64,000 nucleotides of DNA. It comes from CAZPKH01 sp964407165 (GTDB lineage: Bacteria > Bacteroidota > Bacteroidia > Bacteroidales > Muribaculaceae). This document shows positions 1 to 8,652 of this stretch, one piece after another. The position numbers and the translations under genes are program-made. The first letter of the stretch is position 1; each line of letters opens with the position of its first letter. The DNA is taken from NCBI GenBank assembly GCA_964407165.1, contig CAYOUJ010000005.1, positions 1-64,000 on the forward strand, given 5' to 3'. Below the pieces are notes generated by a model. That model worked only from the letters and a program-made list of their open reading frames with translations. It did not search any database and was not told where the DNA came from.

Positions 1-57
1 CCGTTTTTATCTCAAAAATAGCCTCGGAATACAGCATGGCAATTTATAGAACTCCCC

Positions 58-324
58 TTCAGCGAATATAATTTTGCTCCAAAGGAGCAACTTGATGATA
101 ACCCCGGGCAAGCGGAGCGCAGCCCGGGGGTGAAGAAAAATCGCCCGGACATGCACCCCAAAGGGGTGCGCTGATGATTGGCTCAACAATCATTAACGCA
201 CCCCTTTGGGGTGCCGGGGCGCGAGGACTCCTCTTCGATTCCCCGGGCTGCGCTCCGCTTGCCCGGGGTTATCATCATCGCGCTCCTTTGGAGCGCATTT
301 ATAAAATTATTGGTATTCGCTGAA
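58..324. repeat. Long imperfect palindrome, repeat family A copy 1
   Basis: A 267-base nested inverted repeat. The outermost arms (TTCAGCGAATA and its complement) enclose a small palindrome (GCTCC-AAA-GGAGC), then AACTTGATGATAA, then a strong GC palindrome CCCCGGGCAAGCGGAGCGC, an inner CACCCCAAAGGGGTG with GCTGATGATTG, and the mirror image of all of these. The same architecture recurs at 13816-14037 and 33085-33304. No protein-coding sequence is present. It resembles a REP/BIME-type or MITE-type element; no transposase is visible here. Confidence 0.85.
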
Positions 325-435
325 TAGTTACTACACGATAGTGCGTCCGCCTCAATTCGGGACGCAGTGCGTCCCATTTTTTTCACAGAAATGTAAAAGC
401 GGGGGGTGTGTCGAAATAACATTGACGAAAGCCGG

Positions 436-695
436 TGCTTATAAATTATTGCAGCAATGAGGGCGTAGCCCTCAAAGAATGTAGCCGTGGGTGAGCGGCC
501 ACCCGCTGTCGCAGTCACGTCAACAAAATACCGACCGCGTTAGCGGTCGAACGCGCACTTGGGCTGCCGGGTTCGACCGCTAGCGCGGTCGGACGCGCCG
601 CTTTCCACCGTGTTTACCGTGGGTGGCCGCGCTGCGCGCGTCTCACCCACGGCTACACTCTTGAGCCGCTACGCGGCTCTATGCTTACAATTTAT
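436..695. repeat. Second nested palindromic element, GCGTAGC cores
   Basis: The flanks are inverted copies of each other: TTATAAATT, GTAGCCGTGGGTGAG on the left and their complements on the right. Between them lie short perfect palindromes whose centres are similar but whose stems differ: GAGGGCGTAGCCCTC (459-473), GACCGCGTTAGCGGTC (533-548), CGACCGCTAGCGCGGTCG (574-591) and GAGCCGCTACGCGGCTC (663-679). The stems stay self-complementary although their bases change, which suggests selection on pairing. No gene is seen in 1-770. Confidence 0.7.
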
Positions 696-770
696 AACTG
701 TTGGATGTTTGCTTTCTCGTTTTGACACACCCTCTTGGTTAACGGTTCGCGGTTAGCTGTTCGCTGTTCG

Positions 771-2906
771 CTAATAGAAGGTGTAGGTGGCGGTGGACTT
801 GAGTCCTGCCACGCCGAAATATTTCTCCATCGAGCCGGAGAGCTTGACGCGCTTGCCCAGGTTAGAGGGGTTGGCACTGAGGCTCAGGGCCGTGCGGATG
901 TCGCCGGAGGGGAGCTGGACGGGGATGCAGGCTGAGGAGTCGGTGGTGTCGGCCGTGGGCGCCAGCAGGAAGTTGGTGTTGGAGGCGTTGGCGGTGCCGA
1001 ACTCGGCGTCGGAGTAATACTGGGAGGGGACGGTGCCGACGATGTATCCCTCGACCCACGAGGCGCCGGTGGAGCCGGCGGCGTAGGCGGCGATGAACTG
1101 GGTGACGGTGAGCGGGGCGTCCTCTGTGCCGAGGCCGTCAGGGGTGGGGTCGGGGTCGGGATCGGGGTCGGGGTTTACCTCGTCGAGCCACTTGTACTGG
1201 GTGACGCTCTTGATGCCGCCGGTTGAGAAGTATTTCTCGATGGTGCCGTAGAGGGCGACGTGGCGGCCGAGGTTGGAGGGGTTGGCGTTGAGGTTGAGTG
1301 CGGTGCGGACGTCACCGGAGGGGAGCTGGACGGGCATGCACTGGGAGGCCGAGGCTGCGGAGGCCGAGGGGCCGACCACGATGTTGGTGGTGGCGGCGTC
1401 GGTGGTGCCGAAGATGACGTCGTCATAGCTCATGGAGCCGCTCTTGACGGAGCCGACGATGTAGCACTCAATCCATACGGGGTCTGTCGAGCCGCCATTG
1501 CTGTAAATCTGCAGTGCCTGTGCCAGGGTGTAGGGGTTGGCCTCGGTGCCGTCGCCCTCGCCGGTGTCGGGGTTGTTGCCTGGCTGCTCGACGCCTTCGA
1601 TCTTGTAGACGTCGGCGGCGCCGGTGGTGGTCACGCCCCAGGCGCCCATGTATTTCTCAAAGGTGCCCTTGAGCCATATCTGCTTGCCGAAGTTGGAGGG
1701 GTTGTCGAGCAGGTTGCCATATTGGCGCAGCGAGGAGCCTTGCGGCAGCGAGACCACGAGGCAGGCGGCGATATCCTTGACGCCGGGGGCGTAGGAGATG
1801 ACCAGGGTGTTGGCCAGGGTGACGTCGGCGGTCCACTCGATGTCGTCGCTGGAGGTGATCTGGTTTTCGACCTCGGGGCCGACGGCGCCGACGATGTAGC
1901 CGGTTACCCATCCGCTGCCGGCGGTGCCGGCGTTCTCCATCTCGATGACGTCGTCGATGCTGTAAGCGTGGTCGATGTCAGAGCCTTTGGGGACGGTGGG
2001 GTTGCCGAAGTTCATGCACCCCTCGATGTCGTTGAGCAGGAGCTGGAATGTGCCGTTGGAGGAGTTTGACTGGTAGAAGCTGAGGATGCCGACGACGTCG
2101 CCGTTGCCCTGGGGCAGCGGGTTGTTCCAGAAGGTGGAGTAGCCGGAGGTGCGCACGGGCAAGACGGTTGCGTTGCCGTTGGCGTCGACGATGTAGCGGT
2201 CGACGCCGTTTGACTTGTAGGTAGAGAACACCTCGGTGCCGTTAGCGTCGGGGAAGTAGACGTTGTTGAATCGGACGAGCTGGCTCTGATATTTGATGAG
2301 CACCTCGGGGTTGGTGGTGGAGGTGAAGTTGTCAAAGTTGTCAAAGGTGATGGTGTCGATCTTCGACGGCTCGGGGAATCCGTTGCGCTCGGCGTGCATG
2401 CGGAAGAACTCGACGGGCATGAACGAGGTCTCCATGTATCCGCGTGTCTCGTTGTAGGAGGGCAGTCCGAGCTGCATCAGGCCGCGGTATTTGCCGATGT
2501 ACATGCCGGTGCAGTCGATGACTATCTCCTGGCCGACGCGATACTGCAGGTAGAGGTCGTATTGGTTGATGGATATTGCCAGCGCGGCGGTCTCGTCCTG
2601 TATGACGAGGCTCTTGAAGATGTTGCCGTCTTCGTCGGAGGAGATGACGCGTCCGGAGATGTAGATATGTGTGTCCTCGGTGCCGGGGAGGAATCCGATG
2701 GTGTCGCAGTAGTTGAGGTCGGTGTCGTTGGTGCCCTCGCGCCAGTGCTGCGTCTTGAGCTCGAGAATGGTCATGTTGGCCTGGTGTGAGGCCACGGGCT
2801 GCTCGAAGGCGGGTATCTTGTCGTCGAAGTCGTCCTGGCACGAGACGCACACGGCGGCCGTAGACAGGAGCAGGCCCGCGAGAGGTATATATCTCAGTAA
2901 TTTCAT
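771..2906 (-). CDS. DUF5689 lipoprotein with three repeated C-terminal OB-fold-like modules
   Basis: A 711-residue outer-membrane lipoprotein of unknown ligand. The signal peptide ends at CVSC with the lipid Cys at residue 23, followed by QDDFDD, an acidic stretch like the Bacteroidetes surface-export signal. Residues about 25-310 match the DUF5689 family. Three related modules follow (about 312-445, 455-580, 595-711), each with a [WV]V[TE][GC]YIVG strand, a SLPQG/QLPSG segment, a NPSN[LF]G turn and a KY-containing last strand, like DUF6359. Modules two and three are joined by a Pro-Asp repeat linker. It is the third gene of the operon behind the TonB receptor. Binding of a substrate for that receptor is inference. 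Confidence 0.8.
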   Translation of the reverse strand: MKLLRYIPLAGLLLSTAAVCVSCQDDFDDKIPAFEQPVASHQANMTILELKTQHWREGTNDTDLNYCDTIGFLPGTEDTHIYISGRVISSDEDGNIFKSLVIQDETAALAISINQYDLYLQYRVGQEIVIDCTGMYIGKYRGLMQLGLPSYNETRGYMETSFMPVEFFRMHAERNGFPEPSKIDTITFDNFDNFTSTTNPEVLIKYQSQLVRFNNVYFPDANGTEVFSTYKSNGVDRYIVDANGNATVLPVRTSGYSTFWNNPLPQGNGDVVGILSFYQSNSSNGTFQLLLNDIEGCMNFGNPTVPKGSDIDHAYSIDDVIEMENAGTAGSGWVTGYIVGAVGPEVENQITSSDDIEWTADVTLANTLVISYAPGVKDIAACLVVSLPQGSSLRQYGNLLDNPSNFGKQIWLKGTFEKYMGAWGVTTTGAADVYKIEGVEQPGNNPDTGEGDGTEANPYTLAQALQIYSNGGSTDPVWIECYIVGSVKSGSMSYDDVIFGTTDAATTNIVVGPSASAASASQCMPVQLPSGDVRTALNLNANPSNLGRHVALYGTIEKYFSTGGIKSVTQYKWLDEVNPDPDPDPDPTPDGLGTEDAPLTVTQFIAAYAAGSTGASWVEGYIVGTVPSQYYSDAEFGTANASNTNFLLAPTADTTDSSACIPVQLPSGDIRTALSLSANPSNLGKRVKLSGSMEKYFGVAGLKSTATYTFY

Positions 2907-2991
2907 GATAGCTATATTTTTTAGTTTTTAGTATTTAGTTTTTAGTAAAATGCTATGCTACAAACTAAAAACTAAACACTTGTTTCATAAA
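2907..2991 (-). terminator. AT-rich hairpin between the two lipoprotein genes
   Basis: The 85-base gap holds an inverted repeat, TTAGTTTTT against AAAAACTAA, around ATGCTATGC. It may attenuate or separate transcription between the two lipoprotein genes. It has no clear T tract, so the role is uncertain. Confidence 0.3.
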
Positions 2992-4716
2992 CTACTTGGA
3001 GCCGGTGACGGTGAGGTTTTTGATCTCCCAGGTGTCGGCGCCGGCGGTGGATGACTTGTAGAGGAACCCAAAGTCTACCTTCTTGCCGGCGTAGGCGTCG
3101 AGGCTGACGGCGCCGGAGGAGGCGAAGGTCCAGCTGCCCGAGGCGGGCCATACGGGTATGGTGAGCTTGGTCCACGTGCCGCTGCCCGTCTCGCGAACTA
3201 CCACGCCGCAAAGCTCGGTGCAGGTGGTCTGGAACTTGGCGGCGTGCTCAAAGACGGCCGCGGCGGTCTTGTAGCCCGAGAGGTCGACGGTGGTGTAGAT
3301 GTATGCCTCCGAGGCGTAGTTGGTGCTGTTGAGGTAGGCCGACGCGTTGAGGTAATAGGCGCTGTTATACTCCTTCCAGCTCCAGATGTACGACAGGGCG
3401 TCGGGCATGTCGGCGTTGTCGATGGTCCAGCCGTCGAGTCCGTTGGCGTCGGTGGCGCCAAGGCCGGAGTAGATGGTGGTCTCGTCGCCGCCGGGGTTGT
3501 TGCCGCCGCCCTCGCCGTTGATGCTGATGATTGAGCTGCCGGTGGTCACCTCGGGGGTGGTGTTATACATGGTCAGAACGCCGTATACCACCAGCTTGTC
3601 GCCCACCTTGAAGGCGTCGGTGGAGGTGAACTTGGCGCCGTCGAGGCCGTAGCCGCGGTATATCTCGAGCTGGCCCGTGGTGGTGCCGTCGTCGCTGAGA
3701 TAGTAGGTGGCGTTGCCGTAGGAGGTGTCGATGTTGTCAATCTGGCTGACGATGCCGGTGAGATATACGGCGCTGGAGGTGTAGGTGCCGGCGTTGATAA
3801 TCTCGAGGCAGCGGGCGATGTTGTAGGGGTCGGAGGCGGTGCCCGAGCCGGCAGGCTCGGCGGTGGAGCCGCCCTGGTTGCCGCCGTACTCCGTGCCGTT
3901 GTGCCATACTATCGACGAGCCGGTGGTAAACTCGGCCGTGCTGTTAAACAGCGTCACCTGTCCGTAGACTATCACCGAGTCGCCCACCTGTATGGCGGTG
4001 GTGGAGGTGAACTTGGCGCCGCCGAAGCCGTAGCCGCGGTATATCTCGAGCTGGTCGAGGGTGCGGCCGGAGTCGCTTATATAATATGTGGCGTTGCCGT
4101 AGGAGGTGTCGATGTTGTCGATCTGGCTGACGATGCCCTTGACGTAGACCTTGGCGGTGGTGTATTGCTCGGCGAAGATGATGTCGAGGGCCTTGGTGAC
4201 GTTGTAGGGGTCGTCGTAGGTGCCGGAGCCGACGGGGTCTACCGGCTCGTCATACTCGTAGGGTGAGCCGTTGAGGCTGACGATGATGGCGCCCTGGTTG
4301 GTCTCGGCCACCGAGTTGTTGTAATAGGTGAGCTGTGCGTAGATGATGACCTTGTCGCCGACCTGCAGCTCGTCGGCGCTGGTAAATTTGGCGCCGCCGA
4401 GGCCATAGCCGCGGTATACTTCAAGCTCGTAGTCGGCGCCCTCGTCGGTGATGTAGTAGGTGATGTTGCCGTAGGAGGCCTCGAAGCTCTCGATGGAGCT
4501 GACGATGCCCTCGACGTACACCTTCTTCTGGGTGTATTGGCCGGTGTAGATTTTGACCAGGGCGGTGCCAACGTTGTAGGGGGCCGCGCCGGAGCCGTCG
4601 CCCACCTGCTCGGGGTAGATGAGGGGGGCCTGCTCCATGTCGCCCTCGCAGGAGCTCAGCGTCACCGCCATGGTGGCGGTAACCAGCGCTGCCAACAGTG
4701 TCTTATATAGTTTCAT
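2992..4716 (-). CDS. Surface lipoprotein: three OB-fold-like repeats plus choice-of-anchor-J-like domain
   Basis: A 574-residue lipoprotein with signal peptide and lipobox LSSC (Cys23), then EGDMEQ. Three near-identical modules of about 115 residues (about 40-155, 160-275, 290-400) each carry PYNV-type helix starts, KVYV[EK]GIVS, SYGN.TYY and EIYRGYG..GAKFTS followed by VGD, the pattern of DUF6359/OB-fold modules. The last about 165 residues (from IYSG) look like a choice-of-anchor J or jelly-roll carbohydrate-binding domain. The gene starts 27 bases after the receptor gene, so it is co-transcribed. Function is not known; capture of a nutrient for the receptor is inference. Confidence 0.8.
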   Translation of the reverse strand: MKLYKTLLAALVTATMAVTLSSCEGDMEQAPLIYPEQVGDGSGAAPYNVGTALVKIYTGQYTQKKVYVEGIVSSIESFEASYGNITYYITDEGADYELEVYRGYGLGGAKFTSADELQVGDKVIIYAQLTYYNNSVAETNQGAIIVSLNGSPYEYDEPVDPVGSGTYDDPYNVTKALDIIFAEQYTTAKVYVKGIVSQIDNIDTSYGNATYYISDSGRTLDQLEIYRGYGFGGAKFTSTTAIQVGDSVIVYGQVTLFNSTAEFTTGSSIVWHNGTEYGGNQGGSTAEPAGSGTASDPYNIARCLEIINAGTYTSSAVYLTGIVSQIDNIDTSYGNATYYLSDDGTTTGQLEIYRGYGLDGAKFTSTDAFKVGDKLVVYGVLTMYNTTPEVTTGSSIISINGEGGGNNPGGDETTIYSGLGATDANGLDGWTIDNADMPDALSYIWSWKEYNSAYYLNASAYLNSTNYASEAYIYTTVDLSGYKTAAAVFEHAAKFQTTCTELCGVVVRETGSGTWTKLTIPVWPASGSWTFASSGAVSLDAYAGKKVDFGFLYKSSTAGADTWEIKNLTVTGSK

Positions 4717-4743
4717 GTTATAGCTAATTTTTACGGGTGTGAC

Positions 4744-7500
4744 TTAGAAGCGTATGCCCACGTTGACAAACACGCGTATGCCCTGCGCGTAGGAGTAGCG
4801 GTTGGCGTAGTAGGTCGGGTCGTAGGTCTTGGTGTAAAGTCGGTTCTGCTGGTAGGCGTAGGTGCAGACGTTCTTGTTGTTGAGCACGTTAGAGACGTTG
4901 ACGTTTATGTTCATCGACGTCTTGCGCGTCAGGTAGAGGAGCTTGCCTATGGAGATGTTGAGGCAGAAGGCGTCTTTGAGCTTGTCCTGGTGGCGGATGG
5001 CTGCTGCCTGGGCCTCAAGCTCGGCCATGTCGGGATAGACCTCCCACAGGCCGGGGATCTCCTCGTGCTGCGGGATGCCCACGTTGACGTAGGAGCTGCC
5101 CTCCCAGGTGCCGTTGATGTTGAAGAACCAGTTGTGGGGGGCTGCCCAGTCGATGCCCAGGTTGTAGACCTGCTGCGGGGTGGAGCCCAGGTAATAGTTC
5201 TTGAGGTAGACGGTCTGGGTGGTGTCGGCGTACATGCCGTTCTCAAACGAGCGCACGCCCTTGGGGTTGTTCTTGTACTGCGAGCGGCTGAAGGTGCCGG
5301 CGAAGGTGGCCGTGATCGACGGGGTGATTTTGTATGCCAGGCCTACCTCCACGCCCTTGTACTGGCGCTTGACACCCTCGAGGGTGAAGTTGGCGTTGGT
5401 AGAGTGGTTGTCGTCGTAAAACACGTAGTGCTCCGTGGCGTCGGTGACGTTGGTGAAGTAGCCGGTGACGCTGCCGCGGAAGCTGCGGTAGTTCCACATA
5501 TAGCTGATGTCGCCGGAGAATATCTTCTCGCTCTCGAGCTGTGCGGCCAGGTCGTTCTTGATGCGGGGGGCCACGAAGATGTTGTCGGCGATGGGGGCCT
5601 TGGTGCCGTAGGTGGCGTGCAGCTGGAAGAAGTTGCGGCCGTTGACCTTGTAGGTGACGCCCACCTTGGCCATGGCGTCGTCAAAGCGTGCTATCGAGCT
5701 TTTGCCCAGCGAGCTGTCGGGGGCGCGGCCGTTGCGCATGTGGCCGTCGCGCTGATACTGCGTGTAGCTCATCGACAGGCCGTAGTTGATGTCCCACTGC
5801 GGCAGGTTGATGATGTTTTGCAGCCAGCCGGTGAGCTGCAGGCCGTAGATGTTATAGTCGTAGCCGAAGCGGTCGCCCTTGGTGACGTGGCGGTTGGGGT
5901 TGTCGAGGTCGTTCTGCAGCACGTCGGGGTCGATGGTGGCTATCTGGTCGCTGTAGGGGTCGATGTCGAGCCAAAACTCGCCGCCCAGCAGGTCGCGCAC
6001 CGTCTTGTAGTAAGAGGCGTTGGTATAGTTGAAGTTGATGCCGGCCTGCAGCGTCATCGTGCTGTTGAGGCGATGGTTGAGGAAGCTGCTGAAGAGCATG
6101 TTGAACTGGTTGGAGTGGCGGTCTTCGAGTATGTAGCTCGAGCCTACCTTGTCGGCCTCGGCCTTCCCCTCGTTGAGGGCGTTGTTGAAGTAGTTGGCCT
6201 GGTACAGCTCGTTCCAGTCGATCTGGCGGGTGTTGACGTCGGTCTGCCACAGGCGGGTCATGAGGTCATACATCTCCTGGTTGCTCGACCAGTATGAGGG
6301 CAGATACTTGTAGTAGTCGGGGTTGGGGTTGTTGGCGTTGTAATAGTTGAACGCCGAGCTGCTGTAGTTGACCCAGCGGATGCCGGCGGCGGTGTTGAGG
6401 CTGGTCTGCTTGGTGGGCTTCCAGATCCAGTTGAGGATTACGGTGGGGTCGAAGGAGTTGCGTATCGAGCTTGAGCGCTTCTTGCCGTCCTGGTAGCCCC
6501 AGTTGCGGTTGTAGAGGTTGCTCCCGGCCAGGTCGTAGGCCTCCTGGTAGGTGGCCGAGGCCGTCGCGCGCTGCGTCGGGCCGCCGAAGGCCGTCAATAC
6601 CAGCGCGTGCTTGGGCGAGAACTCCTTCTCTAGGCTGACAAACAGGGCGCCGGAGTTATAGAACGTGCCGTCGATGACGCCCTCCGGGGCATAGCGGCCG
6701 ATGATGCTGACCGTGGCGCCCCAACCCTTGTCGTTGATGCCCGTGGAGTAGGTGAACATGCCGCGGAGCATGTATGCCGAGTTGGTGTAGGCCACAGAGG
6801 CGTTGTAGCCGGGGGCGTAGCCCGAGGTCACGGTGTTGAAGTTGGCGCTGCCGCCGATGCCGCCGAAACCGTAGGCCGACGAGTTGAGGCCCACGGTGGT
6901 GGTCTTGTTGCGGAAGGCGCGCGACGTCATGCCCATCAGCGTCGAGTAGCTGAAGTTGCCGCGCATCAAATCGTTCATGCGCAGGCCGTTGATATATACG
7001 TCGTTATACGTGCTGTTATAGCCGCGGTAGTTGAAATACATGGGACCGAAGTTGTATGACGCGTTGCGGTAGTAGATGTCGTCGGAGGCTCCCGTCAGGG
7101 CGTTGATGCTCTGCGACGAGCCTTCGTCGTCAAACACGTTTTCGTCATACATCATGTCGTCGTAGCCGTTGTAGAAGTCGGCGTTGAAGTCATCCTGCTC
7201 CACCATGATGGTGCCCAGGTTGATGCTGTTGCCGGGGGCTATCTGCACTTGCAGGCTCACGGGGTTGTAGCCGTTGGCCTCGACGGTGACTATGCGCTCG
7301 CCCATGGCCGTCACCGGCAGCTGGAAGTCGCCTGCCGGGCTGGTGGTCACAAAGTCACTCTGGCCGCCCACGCGCACAGTGGCCCCGGAGATGGGTGCGC
7401 CCGAATAGGCGTCAACCACCAGGCCGCTCAGCGTGGCCTTCTGGGCCAGGGCCGGCAGCGCCGCTGCCAGCACGAGTAGCAAAAAGAGTCGTAGTCTCAT
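4744..7500 (-). CDS. TonB-dependent outer-membrane receptor with carboxypeptidase-regulatory-like N-terminus
   Basis: A 918-residue outer-membrane active transporter. The signal peptide ends at ALAQ; residues about 23-105 form a CarboxypepD_reg-like beta-sandwich (LSGLVVDAYSGAPISGATV); the plug domain follows (VYINGLRMND, GGIGGSANFNT), then the 22-strand barrel ending in a terminal Phe. It is shorter than typical SusC proteins and no SusD is next to it; instead two OB-fold-repeat lipoproteins follow in the same operon. Receptors paired with DUF5689 proteins are known in Bacteroidetes but their substrate is not established. A -7 box lies about 105 bases upstream. Confidence 0.9.
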   Translation of the reverse strand: MRLRLFLLLVLAAALPALAQKATLSGLVVDAYSGAPISGATVRVGGQSDFVTTSPAGDFQLPVTAMGERIVTVEANGYNPVSLQVQIAPGNSINLGTIMVEQDDFNADFYNGYDDMMYDENVFDDEGSSQSINALTGASDDIYYRNASYNFGPMYFNYRGYNSTYNDVYINGLRMNDLMRGNFSYSTLMGMTSRAFRNKTTTVGLNSSAYGFGGIGGSANFNTVTSGYAPGYNASVAYTNSAYMLRGMFTYSTGINDKGWGATVSIIGRYAPEGVIDGTFYNSGALFVSLEKEFSPKHALVLTAFGGPTQRATASATYQEAYDLAGSNLYNRNWGYQDGKKRSSSIRNSFDPTVILNWIWKPTKQTSLNTAAGIRWVNYSSSAFNYYNANNPNPDYYKYLPSYWSSNQEMYDLMTRLWQTDVNTRQIDWNELYQANYFNNALNEGKAEADKVGSSYILEDRHSNQFNMLFSSFLNHRLNSTMTLQAGINFNYTNASYYKTVRDLLGGEFWLDIDPYSDQIATIDPDVLQNDLDNPNRHVTKGDRFGYDYNIYGLQLTGWLQNIINLPQWDINYGLSMSYTQYQRDGHMRNGRAPDSSLGKSSIARFDDAMAKVGVTYKVNGRNFFQLHATYGTKAPIADNIFVAPRIKNDLAAQLESEKIFSGDISYMWNYRSFRGSVTGYFTNVTDATEHYVFYDDNHSTNANFTLEGVKRQYKGVEVGLAYKITPSITATFAGTFSRSQYKNNPKGVRSFENGMYADTTQTVYLKNYYLGSTPQQVYNLGIDWAAPHNWFFNINGTWEGSSYVNVGIPQHEEIPGLWEVYPDMAELEAQAAAIRHQDKLKDAFCLNISIGKLLYLTRKTSMNINVNVSNVLNNKNVCTYAYQQNRLYTKTYDPTYYANRYSYAQGIRVFVNVGIRF

Positions 7501-7604
7501 ACTGTAGTTTTGTGGTATAATAGTTTATGTTTCAGGTATCGAGGTTGGGTGATAGACAGTCTTGTAGCCGCTGGCGCCCCGCAGGGACGCCGACTTTAAG
7601 GAGC

Positions 7605-7612
7605 CAAATTTA
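7605..7612 (-). promoter_or_regulatory. -7 box of the TonB receptor operon
   Basis: TAAATTTG on the minus strand, about 105 bases before the receptor start, fits the Bacteroidetes -7 consensus. No convincing -33 element is seen. The leader it predicts contains a GC hairpin near 7570-7595. Confidence 0.5.
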
Positions 7613-7654
7613 AGGATAATTTTTTAATCTGCACTAATTTTCCGGCAAAAAAAT

Positions 7655-7728
7655 TTATTAAAACGTCGAAATCCCGAGATTTCGAGATCCCGAGATTTCG
7701 AGATTTCTATATTTCGAGATTTCGCCCT
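7655..7728. repeat. CGAGATTT tandem/palindromic repeat
   Basis: CGAGATTTCGAGAT-type units repeat about five times; the unit is itself partly palindromic. It lies between the divergent receptor operon and the DUF3822 gene. Beyond this and the two promoters nothing else is seen in 7501-7815. Confidence 0.6.
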
Positions 7729-7815
7729 CCCGCCCTCTAATCCCCGCACCCCACCCCTTATTAACACCCTCCCGCCAAAAATTGTTCGCTAATCACTAAC
7801 CACCAATCACTAAAA

Positions 7816-8652
7816 ATGCGTACCTTTGCACTCGTGGACACCCAAAGACTGACAAAAGACCTCATCCCCGACCCGCGACTGTGGCGCCTGTGTCTGCGCC
7901 TCGACGCGGAGTGCCTGCAGGCTATGCTCTGCTCCTCCGCCGACCGCTCGCAGGTGATCTGCCGCCGCCTCCCCGTCGATACGCAGATGCCCTCGCCGCT
8001 GCGCGCCCTCGAAGAGGTGGTCTACGACAACCCCTTGCTGCTCTCCGACTTCCGCCGCGTCAGCATCGCCGTCGACGAGCCACGCCATCTGCTCGTGCCC
8101 CCGGAGGTACCCCCCCTCCCCGCCCTCTTCTCCCTCCCCGACCCCGACGCCGTAGATTTGATAAAGAGCGAGTGCGGCGCCACCAACGCCGTCTCCATCA
8201 TGGCCCTCGACGCCGAGATGGCCGCATTCCTGCGCCGCACCTTCGTCAACCCCGTCATCTGCCACCGCCTCTCCCCCCTCTGCCGCTACTTCACCGCCCT
8301 CGGCGCCAAGGGAAACACCGTCAAGACTTACGTCCACCTGCAGAACGCGGCCCTCGACGTCATCGTCACCGACCGCGCCGGACTGGTCATGGCCAACACC
8401 TTCCGCTTCCGCGTGCTCTCCGACGCCGTCTATTACATACTCGCCTGCCGCCAGACCCTCGGCCTGGGACACGCCGACGGCGAGACCCTCGTCTGCGGCG
8501 ACCCCTCGCTGCGTGACCAAGCGATGACGGCCCTGCGCGAGTATCTGGTCAGCGTCATGCCCGTCATCTTCCCCTCCGACATGCTGCAGGCAGCCGGCGA
8601 CGCCGCCCTCGGCATTCCCTACGACCTCTTAGTGCTTCCGCTATGCGAATAA
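7816..8652 (+). CDS. DUF3822 family protein
   Basis: A 278-residue cytoplasmic protein of the DUF3822 family, which in Bacteroidetes is usually encoded directly before rsmD, as here (10-base overlap). No membrane segments or signal peptide are visible. The family is thought to have an actin/ASKHA-like fold; its function is unknown. The ATG at 7816 is followed at once by TACCTTTG (7821-7828), a good -7 promoter box, so the true start may be the in-frame GTG at 7834, giving a leaderless 272-residue protein. Confidence 0.75.
   Translation: MRTFALVDTQRLTKDLIPDPRLWRLCLRLDAECLQAMLCSSADRSQVICRRLPVDTQMPSPLRALEEVVYDNPLLLSDFRRVSIAVDEPRHLLVPPEVPPLPALFSLPDPDAVDLIKSECGATNAVSIMALDAEMAAFLRRTFVNPVICHRLSPLCRYFTALGAKGNTVKTYVHLQNAALDVIVTDRAGLVMANTFRFRVLSDAVYYILACRQTLGLGHADGETLVCGDPSLRDQAMTALREYLVSVMPVIFPSDMLQAAGDAALGIPYDLLVLPLCE
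7821..7828 (+). promoter_or_regulatory. -7 box overlapping the apparent start of the DUF3822 gene
   Basis: TACCTTTGCA matches the Bacteroidetes -7 consensus TAnnTTTG and lies inside the first codons of the longest reading frame. If used, transcription would begin near 7834, which favours the GTG there as the start codon. Confidence 0.5.

Noticed and set aside
183..518. Open frames in the first 770 bases
   Set aside because: They are made only of palindromic repeat DNA and have no conserved protein features.
1260..2069. Long open frames opposite the lipoprotein, TonB receptor and carAB genes (e.g. 1260-2069, 4990-6297, 20899-22584)
   Set aside because: Shadows caused by high GC content; low-complexity Val/Gly/Ala or Arg/His-rich composition and no family pattern.
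7655..7728. CRISPR-like repeat array
   Set aside because: Units are short, without unique spacers; a simple tandem/palindromic repeat.
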